Positions 22,001 through 31,726 of a DNA stretch of 64,000 nucleotides are shown piece by piece. The translations under genes were made by a program, and so were the position numbers. The stretch comes from Nematostella vectensis. Its lineage: Eukaryota; Cnidaria; Anthozoa; Actiniaria; Edwardsiidae. How positions within the stretch are numbered: the first letter of the stretch is position 1; each line of letters starts with the position of its first letter. The notes beneath the pieces are model-generated. The model had not been told where the DNA came from. It saw only the letters and a list, made by a program, of their open reading frames with translations, and made no database searches. The stretch lies in the NCBI RefSeq assembly GCF_932526225.1, contig NC_064045.1, forward strand, positions 11,064,022-11,128,021, read 5' to 3'.

Positions 22001-24386
22001 GTCCCTCTTTTATGCTCTGTTGTCTAGACTGGTACCAAGACCGGTTCACGGCGATCCAGGGAAAATCAGGTTATTGTTACAGTTACGCGAAAAAATTATT
22101 CAAATTGAAAAAAAAATAGTCAGAACATTGCAAAACTTTGATCTCTAATTGCCAATAGTTTTACCCCCTAATAACTTTGTTCCCAGATAGCCGCCCGCGC
22201 CCCTGGAATCGACATGGCACGCTGGTAATACTAGAGTCCCTTTCTTATTCGTGCGACAGAGCAAAAAAATGGAAAGTTTTCCCAAAATAAGGTCTGGTAA
22301 ACTTCGGTAAGCTTTAATTTTTGCATAGAGGTTCCCTATGTTATTTAAACCAACATATCAAAAAGAGTTTTTTTTCTAATGACAACAACAACAACAACAT
22401 ATTTTATTAGCACCCTCTATTATACAGATATTACTTATTAAATAAGAAAAGGAGAAAAATAAATATAATTTTTATAATTGGGCACCAGCCGCATTAAGAA
22501 ATAGCATAGCTAATCGAGCTTAAGCGGCTAGGTCAAGCGGAAAATTGCATGGGTAAACAACATGATACATCAATATAATATCAATACAAACAGAAACGAA
22601 AAACAGACGACAATAGATGCACGCACAAGAACAAAACATGGATTCGTCTTCGAGATATGAGGCTTAAAGTGCAATTTTCAAATGTTCAAAGTATGAATCA
22701 AAGTATGAATTCTCCATGTTTTTAGGGAGAAGTCGGGCTCTGATCAGAAATTAAGCCAAATTTGCTCCCTAATATCTAAATTTCATATCTTCTAAATTTC
22801 TTTTAAATTTGGAATTAAGATTTTTGTCAGAGGAACTCCTTGTATGCGGAATCTTGAGCTTATATATTGAGAATGGGAAAATTTGATGCCATTTTTTTGT
22901 CTATTCGTGCTCTCTTGTCTAGACTGACACCAAGATTCGGTCTGTTCAGGGCGATACAGGGACAATATTCAAATTGAAGCTTATTCAACTGTTTTGGAAT
23001 TAGTATGTCTTTATTAACATTCTAATAGCATTTGAAAAACAATTAATCAGAACATTGCAACACTTTGGACTCTTATTGCCATAGTTTTACCTCCTAATTA
23101 GCTTTGTTCCCGGATAGCCGCCCCGCGCCCCGGACTTACAAATATGTTTTTTATCTGTTATTTTTAAGTTGTTCTTCTAGTTGTTATTTCTATTTACTTC
23201 CATTTGGTTTCTTTTTTGACATTTTCTTTTTTTCCCAACAGAACTATCAATACAATCCGTGGCTAATTCACCTTGCCGCCAAACTCCTTGCGAACGACGA
23301 GCAAGCTACTTCACTTATAGCTCACAACCCATTTGGCAACGGCACAACACCAATGTAAGACACGATGCACCACAGGGGGAGGGGTGGGTAGAAGGTGTCA
23401 GTAGGGGACGTTCAAATAAGGAAGGACACCAAAATTTGTTTTAAATCAATATAACACTATATATACTAATCAGGTATTTGTAATAAGAGCCCCCTTTATA
23501 TGCGTTATAGGTCACCCGACTTATCATCTGGACAAAAAAGCACTTAGCACTAGTGTAATTATGTTCATTGACTGTCATCAGTTACAGACTGCCCGGAGAT
23601 AGCCCGAGATCGGAGGTGCAGGCTCGCGATGCCCGAAGATATCCCTAGCACAGAGTTACATGCTCGCGATGCCCGAAGATATCCCGACATAGAGTTACGT
23701 GCTCGCGATGCACTTCGTGCATCTTTCGACAGGCAATGGACAACTTTTCTGGTGCTAATTGTTTTTCAGATAATCTAAATCGCGCATTAGCAAGGGCAGG
23801 AGGAACAGACTTTGTTAGGCTAAATTTTAACTAACGAGATTCCCTGAAATACGCCTTGCTTCGCGACTCGTTTATTATGTGATGCTACTAGCCCGTGGCG
23901 CGCGAACAGTCCCCGACGCTCTGTCCGAAACCTGCGACAAACTCTGTCCCTCTTGCCCTTGAATTAATAAGAAAAAAATTTTGCTGCTTTGTTTTTTTTT
24001 ATATCCGCTTGGTTTAAAGGGGGGGGGGGGGGGGTATATTTATGCCTTCCAGCTTACAGAGTTAACCGTTTTTCTGCCGTGGACCTGCAACATGAGCTGT
24101 TGGAGACACCATTTGCTAAGCGACCTTTCTTAGTATTCACTCGGCATTTTCTATTGGTACAATGACATGCCTTTCCTGCCCCAACAGGTTTATCCGCGGA
24201 GAACATTATCGTTATACCTTTGCCGAGATGGGAAGCGCCGCCGCTGAACGTGGTCAGTGGTGGCAGCGAACGCGCATTGGGTCTTATTTCCCGCCGGTCA
24301 CATTACGCGGGCTCAGAGCTTTCCTCAAAGCACAGGATTGGGAGCTGCCTAAATTAAAAACAAACCGCAACGAGGCTAAACAGTGA
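16078..24386 (+). CDS. LMF1: Lipase maturation factor 1, 570 aa
   Basis: Eleven exons: 16078-16252, 16545-16854, 17891-17901, 18194-18342, 18733-18798, 19601-19768, 20367-20544, 21057-21210, 21774-21963, 23242-23354, 24188-24386. They sum to 1713 nt in frame, close to vertebrate LMF1 (about 567 aa). LMF1 is a multi-pass ER membrane protein needed for folding of lipoprotein, hepatic and endothelial lipase dimers. Hallmarks in order: YWLTRIVLLRFIAF (first membrane segment), LLTGCANMIMM, WESQLLETGFLATF, RWLIFRIMLGAGLIKIRGD, CWRDLTCMNYHYETQPVPNP, SGNLSFLNWLT, MNTSFDSFRLVNTYGAFG, YEFKCKPGSV and RPCLISPYHYRLDWLMWFAA. The last two lie in the lumenal C-terminal domain. Exon 3 is only 11 nt (split Trp, Tyr, Ser, Phe, split Gly). 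The exon 8 acceptor (ttggaag) is weak in pyrimidines. The exon 1 N-terminus is poorly conserved, so the exact start is less sure. Introns are full of MITEs. Confidence 0.93.
16917..17157. repeat. 22-bp minisatellite, ~11 copies
   Basis: The unit is AGGCCCATACCCAGG followed by GGGGTGC (one copy is 21 bp). It repeats about 11 times. Because 22 is not a multiple of 3 and the unit lacks stops, every frame on both strands is open, producing spurious 80-110-aa ORFs. Confidence 0.95.
16917..17450. mobile_element. MITE, family A, with expanded left end (LMF1 intron 2)
   Basis: The right end (ccTAGGTACGGCCGTG) and the body (cggttctcaatagacgtgca, then tagacaaaactataaagcat, then gacaataaacatccc) match copies at 27415-27758, 29831-30105 and 46014-46337. 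CTGTG flanks it on both sides (16912-16916 and 17451-17455), a perfect 5-bp target duplication. The first about 240 bp are a tandem array of its own terminus. Confidence 0.85.
17647..17777. mobile_element. Partial MITE with CAGGGGCGGATC end (LMF1 intron 2)
   Basis: It starts CAGGGGCGGATCTAAC like the element at 40317-40573 and ends with a weak inverse (AAGTTCCGCTG). The interior is G-rich. Degenerate. Confidence 0.45.
19100..19540. repeat. Degenerate ATC/CAT-rich simple repeat (LMF1 intron 5)
   Basis: The plus strand is an irregular run of ATCATC/ACCACT/CATCAT triplets with a short perfect duplication (actttcatctgcataacc). No coding sense. The 78-aa open frame is low-complexity. Confidence 0.7.
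20580..20733. mobile_element. 154-bp MITE, family B (LMF1 intron 7)
   Basis: Ends CAGGCACGTAC and ACATGCCTG are inverted. Flanks CATGC (20575-20579) and CATGT (20734-20738) form a 5-bp duplication with one mismatch. It starts 35 bp after the exon 7 donor. Confidence 0.7.
21335..21705. mobile_element. TIR-like element in LMF1 intron 8
   Basis: The left end (GATGATTCGAACAAACGTCC) resembles the inverse of the right end (GGGCGCTTATTCGAATCATT). The interior has G-rich 'aggggaagcttatt' motifs. A minus-strand frame ending at 21478 has a Cys cluster (EWCKCRGCCPENL) and an acidic tail. It might be a transposon protein remnant, but I cannot assign it. Confidence 0.45.
22008..23130. repeat. Diverged local duplication in LMF1 intron 9
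   Basis: 22008-22200 and 22910-23130 share the same ordered motifs: tctgttgtctagactg, gggaaaatcagg-like, attcaaattgaa, cagaacattgcaa, tgccaatagttttacc, taactttgttccc and gatagccgccc. Between them sits the dispersed repeat shared with 9937-10062 (22800-22905). Confidence 0.65.
23589..23709. repeat. Three tandem ~40-bp units in LMF1 intron 10
   Basis: The unit begins GCCCGAAGATATCCC and ends GCTCGCGAT; the first copy is the most diverged. A run of 15 G follows at about 24019-24033. Confidence 0.7.
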
Positions 24387-24464
24387 ATGTAGTGTACAGA
24401 TCAGATTGAAATAGTATGTAAATGTGGTGCATTCGCATTGCGCAAGTAAGGGCAGTACTTACAG

Positions 24465-24655
24465 CCAAATTCGTTGTTGCGCGACCTCGGCGAATCCAAA
24501 ATCCTTGTCTCGTTTGGGAATAGCGCGTAGTCAGACACAAGCTTTGGTGGCGGTTTGTCTGGTTTCGATTGTTTGATTTGATTGACTACGCGCTATCCTC
24601 AAAGAAAGAAAGGAATTTTCGATTCTGGGAGGTCGCGCAACAACGAATTTTGCTT
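24465..24655. mobile_element. ~190-bp foldback MITE 3' of LMF1
   Basis: Arms: AATTCGTTGTTGCGCGACCT at 24468 and its inverse at about 24630-24648. Inner arms carry ATAGCGCGTAGTCA and TGACTACGCGCTAT. It begins about 80 bp after the LMF1 stop and could form part of the 3' UTR hairpin structure. Confidence 0.75.
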
Positions 24656-25159
24656 TAAACTGTATACTAGTGTTCGAAACGAAAATCACCGGAACTGAAG
24701 TATTTTAATACTTTAAAAGGGCGTAGCTTAAAAAAAAGTCCGGCTGCCTTTTTTTTAGTCAATAAAACACGCATGTGCACTAGAGCCCTCAAGAGCCAAC
24801 ATTTTCAAATAAGCCTTCGCCTAAGATAAAAATTTTATGTAACACTTAGTGCTTCTAGTCATTAGTAGTTCTTAAAACGGAGAAACAAACATAGAGATAG
24901 ATTTAGACTTTTAATAAAGGTAACACTTATATACAAATCACCCTCAGTATAGTGATAAAGCTGCCTTATACCGCGACCTTTTTTACCCTTGAGTCTAGAG
25001 GCTAAAAGTCAACCCTTACCAACTCCCTGTAAGTTTTTAAACTAAAACTTTAAAAAAAAGGAGAAATGGAAAAAGCGAGCCTCTTGTTGCCAGCGTAAAC
25101 TTGTTTTTGTTGTTGTTAGATAATCTTAAGCGCAGGTTATAATAAACAACCCAGTATCG

Positions 25160-25452
25160 TATAAGTTGGGAGTTACTGTGATGGCATTAGCTTTGTGCAG
25201 CATCAATGACTGATACATCGATTCGTCTGTTTCCCTAGTGTGACAGATCAATAGGTGTTTCACCCTCGCCACCCCTTGCACTGCAGTAAAATGTCCCATC
25301 AATTTGATGTCACTATGATGGTAATTGCCTTCCAAAGGTGGTAAACGTCAGTGTTCCCTAATCGCAGTGCGACAGATCAATGTGAGTGTTTCACCCTGAC
25401 CATCCCTTGCACTAACAAAAGCCCCATTAAAAATTTTACCATCAGTTTGATG
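25160..25452 (-). pseudogene. Two decayed tandem copies of the last ankyrin exon segment
   Basis: The terminal coding block at about 25445-25575 (minus strand) is repeated in diverged form at about 25301-25440 and 25160-25300. Shared plus-strand words are gatgtcactgtgatggta, ggtaaacgtc, ttccctaatcgcag, gtttcaccctg and catcccttgcact. Frames are broken. 24656-25160 shows nothing else recognisable apart from AT-rich runs. Confidence 0.6.
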
Positions 25453-28400
25453 TCACTGTGATGGTACTGCTTTGTGCTGCACCAATAACTGGTAAACGTC
25501 CGTTTTCCCTAATCGCAGAGCAACATTAGCTGGAGTTTCATCCTGGCCATCCCTAGCATTCACATCAGCCCCATGCCGCAACAAACTCTTGACAGTATCT
25601 AACCCAGAACTCCACTCAACAGCCTTGTGCAAGGCCGTCGACCTCCAGTTATCAGTGTCATTTACGATGGCACCATGCTCTATCAGACATTCAATCATCT
25701 CCTGCTTACCAGCCAATGCAGCTAGGATAAGAGGTGTCACCCCTCCTAGCATCGCCTTCAAGTTAACATCACAGCCCTGTTGGATCAGCCTCTCTGCAAC
25801 AATCACATGCCCACTGCGTGCAACATCATGAAGCGGATTCTCACCCAAGCTGTTCTTGGCATGCTCCCCATTGAAACCCTGATCAATGAGAAAGTCTACC
25901 ACATCGGTTATACCGTTAGCCGCGGCATGGAATATAGGAGTTGAGCCTGTGTAATAATCACGCAATTCCGGATCACTGCGATACTGCACAAGGAGTTGAG
26001 CTATTTCTCTGTCACCAGCAAAATGCAAAGGCGTTCTCCCCCTTTTGTCCCTCAGGTGGCACTCACTACCTTGTTCAAGTAAAAGCTGAACCATTTGTTT
26101 ATTCCCTGGCATTCCCGATGCTGGAAACAACGGAGTCTGGTGCTCTGCTTTGTCTACTGCATTTAGACTACTCCCATTTTGGATCAGCAACCGTGCGACC
26201 CCAAGATGACCTTGCTTGGCCACGAAATGCAGCGCTGTACACCCAGCTAAGTTTGGCTGATTCACAAAGCTACTCTTTTGAAGTAGATACTCAACGACAT
26301 CTATATGTCCCTTTTCAGCTGCTAGAATAAGAGCTGTGTCTTGGTTTACCGTGGTGGAGTCGATTTTTGCTCCCCAATCCAAAAGTAGCTTCACCGCCTC
26401 AAGATTTCCATTCTTTGCCGCAACGTGTAGAGGTGTTCGACCCCAGGTCGTCTCTTGGTCAACAGCTGCACCTGAAGATCAATTGACTGCTTAATAGAGG
26501 AAACTTACGTCGACCTCCTCTCTTACAATGTGTCATGACGGGCGAATATTTAACGAAATATTGCCAAAAAAATATGAAGCGCGCCCCGAAAAAAAAAGTG
26601 TTATGAAGCCCGCTTAAACACAAAATATTCATCTAAACATTATTGGCACCACAACCCTAACTGACAATTTTGATTGGCTGTTTTGTTCAAAAGAAAATGG
26701 AAATCAAAGTCGTAAGACGTTTTGACATCTCAATACCCAATCTTCGTTGCATGACACTCCATAACTTCGCAAAAAGAAAGAATCTAGAAATACGCAGACA
26801 CATCCATCTCAAAGTTATCGATAAATGCGTGTGTCAAACATGGACAATTAAAGAATGTCAATCACCCACGCCTTGTTATGATTCATCATTGAAAATACAA
26901 CGGTTAATTCGCGTGGGAAATTCGAAATTAAAATCTAAGAATTAAGTCTGATATGTTATTGGCGATATTTGATTGAAAATATCTTGGTTACCCGCTTGAA
27001 TTAGCCGATGGAAATGGATTCTTTGAGTCACTCGGCATTGAGCGGGAGCATAAAATGGCGGCGTGGTTGGCCTTCTTTAACTATGAATTTTGTTGGTGCT
27101 GGGTCCTCTGTCAATACCCCGTTTAGCACCGGCAAATCACGAGCTACCCAGTGTCAAGGAAAATAAGCTGTTTTTTTAAAATAAGAATTACCTTAGACGA
27201 AAGAAATTTAACCTATGTACTTTTCTCTGAACAAAATACATCATCAGATTGGTAATGATGGAAGTCGATTTGCATTACAAGATTCAACATATTCGACTGC
27301 CTCTGTGTCTGCTCGTTGTAAGCTGAAACTTTGCCTGGTATTTTTGGGAGGGGGAGGGTACAATTCCCCAGGGTCTAGTACTTTTGTGGGTTTAAAGGGG
27401 TTGTGATGGAGGGAGGGTGCAGGGGGCGCATTCGAACCCACCACAACAGCGGAGAGCACTTACGGTTCGCAATAAACATGCTATTTGTAGACAAAACTAT
27501 AAAGCATAAGCGAATTAGATGAAAAAGGTGTTCTAGATCAATCTGGTTTGCATAGATCTAAAACTGTCTTGTAGCCAACTTCGATAATCAGATAATAAAC
27601 GTGGCATAAAAATGGCATAGAAAAACTTTTTTTTTGGGGGGGGGGAGGTGGTAAGATTTTAATGAAAAAACTCATTCCCCACCCCCACCCCTGAAAAATT
27701 AAACTTTTTCGGATTTTGCACCCCCCCCTCAAAAGAAAAATCCTGGGTACGGGCCTGTAGCTGGGTACTTCCCTGGGAGTGTGATGAACTCCTCCCCATG
27801 CTACATTTTTACATGTTAGTGGGGTTTTGATGTCTTTGGAAAACTAGGTAACCAACATTCTTGAATATTATCATAATGTTTTGGACATTGGGGGGGGGGG
27901 GGGGGGGGAGGAGGGGAGGTTGTCATTACAAAATGATAAAAATTTGTGAGTTTCCAAACACATCTTTAGAATGGACTCCCCATCTCTTCCAGGGTTGTAC
28001 TTGAGGAATTTTGCATTGTGAAATAAAGTTCATGGCATTGTATTGTGTTAATTGTGTTGTGTTGTGTTGTGTTGACCACAGCAGATGTGTACCCAGGATT
28101 TGTGTGTGTGTGTGTGGTGCCCTTTTATAGGTTTCATATGAAAATATGGATGATATTTGATGACCCTTCAATAAAAAATGACCTACTTTTTGTTCCCCCT
28201 CCCCCCAAGTTATGCGTATGCCTGGTCTTCAAGAATGCTTACCTTTTAACAGTAGACATCTGGCATTCTCTGTATTCCCAGTTGATGCAGCAAAGTGAAG
28301 GGCTGTATTACCATGGCGCTCATGAGCATGAATGTTGCACCCCGCCTGTATTAGGTACTCCAAAACTTGCCGAGTGTTAGATGCTGCAGCTAGCATGCAA

Positions 28401-29094
28401 AAAGTGGTCCCTGCATCATCTTTATCAGTCGATGGTTGGTTAATATCAATCCCAAGTGAGAGAAACTTTTTGATTTGTCTGAGGTCACCATGCCTGGCCA
28501 CCAGCTTTTTTAAGTCATTACTAACTTTATTGTGATGTTCCAAAATTTGTTCTAAGAAAGTTAGATTTTTACATGCCCCCTGCTTCTGTTTTGTTTCCTT
28601 TTCAAAGGAGTTCTGTAGTATTGCAGCAGTTGGTTGCCCATGCAGCTTGGATTGAGTATCTTGTACTGGAGCTGAAAGTGCGATGTGGATATCAAGCCTG
28701 TTAGGGCTGCAAGCGAGGATTGACATGATTATGTCATGGTTGCCATGGATACATGCAATCTGTAACGGACTATAGCCAGTGTGTATATCAGGAAAGGTGA
28801 CTTTATCAAAGGTGATAGACCTCAAGTTTATCTAGGAAAATACAAAACAATATCACTCTTTTTTGACATTATTAGATAAAACATACAGTGCAATGTATCT
28901 AGCAAGGCCAAATTGATAGTTTTGTGAAGTAAGGGAAGGGTCATTATTTAATGGGAAGGGGGAGGGTTGCTTTGTTTGGGGGAAGGGTTGCTATTTTTTG
29001 AGCGTTGATTTGGGGGAGGGACTCAATATTTGGTTTAGGAGAGGGCATAGTTATTCAGATGAATTTCCGAGCTTCCTAAAAGCCTGGAATTTCA

Positions 29095-29127
<33 letters not shown>

Positions 29128-31220
29128 GAGAACCCAGACCCCCTACCAAATAGATAAATGAATGTGATGCACATTCTGCTTGCACTTTCATGACTCTCGT
29201 TTGGCTGGCATTGGAAATCATTATCCCCTTAAATATGGCTTCTACTTTTTTCTTTTGTAGTTTTGTTTTTATTAACTTCCATCAATGAATTTTTATATTT
29301 GAAATTGGCAAAATTTTCACGGGGAGCATGCTCCCAGACACCATATACTATTTTATCTACACCCCTGAGAAATGGGATCAAAATCAACTTTTCTCCTGGC
29401 TTGTAGTGTTTAAGGCCAGCTCCGCCTCCCCTTTATGGCATGTCTAAGTCAGTGCCCCCCTTACACAACAATTTTAGTTTTTTTTGCTCCGGTGGATGGC
29501 CTTAATCTTTGGTCGCTTTTTTTGGGGAGGGTCACCATTTTTGTGCTTTAGATTGGGGGAGGGTCGCAATTTTTGAACCAGAAAAAAATTAAACTAAGCA
29601 GCCCCTTCCTCAGGATGAATAATGACCTGATTAAAAGCAATGAGAATGCAAGATCTGTGTACATTCTGATTGACATTAGCTTTGACCAGCGATACAAAGA
29701 GATGCTTCAGTGCATATCATAGCATGACAGAATGCTCCTAGTTAAAAAGTTTCTGTCAGACAGAATTGTGAGTATAGCAGGGTTCTTTGACTATTTGTAA
29801 AAATAAACTTGACTGCTCTTATTGCCTCTACAGGCCGGTACCCAGGATTTGTCTTGGGGGGATGTGAAATCTGGAAAAGTGGACCTAATTTTTCTGGGGG
29901 GGAGGAGGGGGAGGGGGGAGGAGGGAATTTTCTGATAAAAATCTGACCAAGATTTTTTTATGCCTTTGCAGTATCTCCAAGGGACGTTTATTGTCAGATT
30001 TGGCTTCAAAATGTTTGACTGATAGATTGACCAGATTGATCTAGCTCATGCTTTATAGTTTTGTCTACGAATAGCACGTCTATTGAGAACCGGGGGGGGG
30101 GGGGGTGCCTCCGCTCTAAAAACTGTTTCATATCAATCATGTGAGAGCCAGACAAAGTGGAACTCTTATCAACTATCATGTCTCTTTGATAAAGGCTTAA
30201 GTATACCTTTGTTTTGCAACCGATGGGAAAAATACAAAATTATTTATCTCATTTCTGGCAAATGGTAAATAACAGAATACAAATAAATAATTTAAGTACT
30301 TACAAGTATAAAAAAGAGATGAAGAGGTTTTAACAATCATAAAACCATAAAAAATCCCAATAATACAATAAAGCTATAGAATTTTAATTACGATCTAGAT
30401 TTTACTTATTAACTGAAATCTTACCTTAACACAGACACATTGAAAAGAAAATCAAACACAATTGGTATTTCTTAGCATTCGAAACGTTGATTGCATTCAA
30501 AGATGCTGAGTCGCTTCGGTAAAAACTACTTGTTACCAAAAAAAGAAAAAAACAACCGAGAAATTTTCCCTCAAAAATTAGAATGAATTGATTTATGGTA
30601 GGTAATGGTATAGTTTGAGTATTAAACCTTTACTTATTGTACCTTTGTTTTGCAACCAATGGGAACAATACAAAAACAATTATTTCTCTTATTTCTGACA
30701 AATGGTAAATAACAGAAAAAAAATAAATAATTTATAAGTACTTACAAGTATGAAAAAGAGATAAAGAAGTTTTCACAATCATAAAACCATAAAAAAAAAC
30801 AATAAAAGAATAAAGCTATAGAATTTTAAACCTATGGATTACGATCTAGATTTTACTAATTAACTGAAATCTTACTTCAACGTAGACACATTTATGAGAA
30901 AATCAATTGCAATCGATATTTTTTAGCGTTCGAAATGTTCGATTGCATTCAAAGATGCTGAGTCGCTTCGGTATAAACTACTCACTACCTTAAAAAAGAA
31001 AAAAACACGAGAGAAATTTTCTCCCAAAAATTAGAATGAATTGATTTATGGTAAGTCATGGTATAGTTTTAGTATGAATACAACCACCCAGCTTTTGATA
31101 GAAGAGAATTCCATGAATTTTCAAGGCAAGTTTTTGAAACGCGGATGTGATCAAGTAATCTTACCAGAAACTAGATTATTAACATTTTTAGAATCATACC
31201 TCATCTTTCACAGGCGCCAT
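25453..31220 (-). CDS. Ankyrin-repeat protein, 542 aa
   Basis: Three exons on the minus strand: 31220-31200, 28831-28243, 26471-25453 (1629 nt, phases 0 and 1 agree). The 7-codon first exon (MAPVKDE) was inferred from an ATG with an in-phase GTATGA donor, so it is less sure. The exon 2/3 join is sound (LLLKG into AAVDQE). Exon 2 begins with one ankyrin repeat (GYSPLQIACIHGNHDII), then a Lys-rich linker. From about residue 140 to the end lie roughly eleven more repeats, such as HGNTALHFAASTGNTENARC, WGRTPLHVAAKNGNLEAVKL and GENPLHDVARSGHVIVAERL. No other domain, signal peptide or membrane segment was seen. Ankyrin repeats are protein-binding scaffolds, and I cannot name an orthologue. It is divergent from the WKF gene. 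Confidence 0.85.
27415..27758. mobile_element. MITE, family A (ankyrin-gene intron 2)
   Basis: It carries tagacaaaactataaagcat, the 'ataataaacg' core, a poly(G)/poly(C) pair, and the terminus CCTGGGTACGGGCCTG at the right. The left terminus is diverged. Confidence 0.7.
27890..27909. repeat. 20-nt poly(G) tract
   Basis: An uninterrupted G run on the plus strand (C on the transcribed strand of the ankyrin gene), in intron 2. Similar runs occur at 24019, 29108, 41966 and 46042. Confidence 0.85.
28083..28225. mobile_element. MITE fragment, family B (ankyrin-gene intron 2)
   Basis: It contains GTGTACCCAGGAT, a short GT microsatellite, 'cttcaataaaaaatgaccta' and TATGCGTATGCCTGG, matching 20580-20733 and 33526-33640. 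It ends 18 bp from the exon 2 donor. Confidence 0.6.
28932..29628. mobile_element. Uninterrupted copy of the TIR element seen at 1010-4600
   Basis: In ankyrin-gene intron 1. It starts AGGGAAGGGTCATTATTTA, continues with GGGGGAGGG blocks, 'agaacccagaccccctac', 'acacccctgag' and 'ttttggggagggtc', and ends ATGAATAATGACCT. It includes a poly(G) run at about 29108-29126. Confidence 0.75.
29831..30105. mobile_element. MITE, family A, truncated (ankyrin-gene intron 1)
   Basis: It begins CAGGCCGGTACCCAGG and runs through 'ctgataaaaatctgacc', 'atgcctttgcagtatctcc', 'gggacgtttattgtcag' and 'tctattgagaaccgg'. The distal end is lost after a G run. Confidence 0.75.
30200..31072. repeat. ~435-bp tandem duplication (ankyrin-gene intron 1)
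   Basis: Copy 1 is about 30205-30635 and copy 2 about 30640-31072. They share, in order, acctttgttttgcaacc, caaatggtaaataacag, aagtacttacaagtat, aaagctatagaatttta, gattacgatctagatttta-like, aagatgctgagtcgcttcgg and agaatgaattgatttatggt. Divergence is moderate with small indels. No coding capacity. Confidence 0.85.
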
Positions 31221-31726
31221 GTCCACAGATGGTGCAAAATCAGAATATATGATATTATTATTCTATGTGAGTTATAAAATTCGTCCACCTTCGTTCACCT
31301 TTTCTTCTTTGTCATTTTCTTCTTCATCCGGGTATCATTGTCTAAATATCTGGCTCCCTGTGTTGAACTATCTCGCGCAGAAACTGAGCCCTGAATCTTG
31401 ATTTTTTATTATTTTTTTTCTGAGAAATGTGTAAATCTTTTTTCAAACATTTTCGATAGAAAGAATCCAATATTTTGTGGAATTATTTAAAACAAACAGA
31501 ATAAAAAGGGAAGTGTTTTCTTTCTTTTCTAATATCGAAATCGTCGAAACGGGGTACCTGTGTGTTTCTTTAGAGTAAGACTCGGGAACAAGGTTCTCAG
31601 GAAAATCTAAATAAAATTTTTGATTCTTTTGAAGCGAATTTTGCCTTCATCTTCTGAAATTTTTGAAGCAGTTTCGTCTGTTCCCACGAGTCTTGTAGGT
31701 GTTTTTGTTATTATTTAGTGTAACAA
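31221..31726. promoter_or_regulatory. Divergent promoter interval, ankyrin / WKF genes
   Basis: Only 506 bp separate the two inferred start codons, which point away from each other. A shared promoter is inferred. I see no clear TATA box. The interval is T-rich and has no repeat element. Confidence 0.5.

Noticed and set aside
25589..26330. Plus-strand ORFs over the ankyrin gene
   Set aside because: Antisense shadows of the ankyrin repeats.
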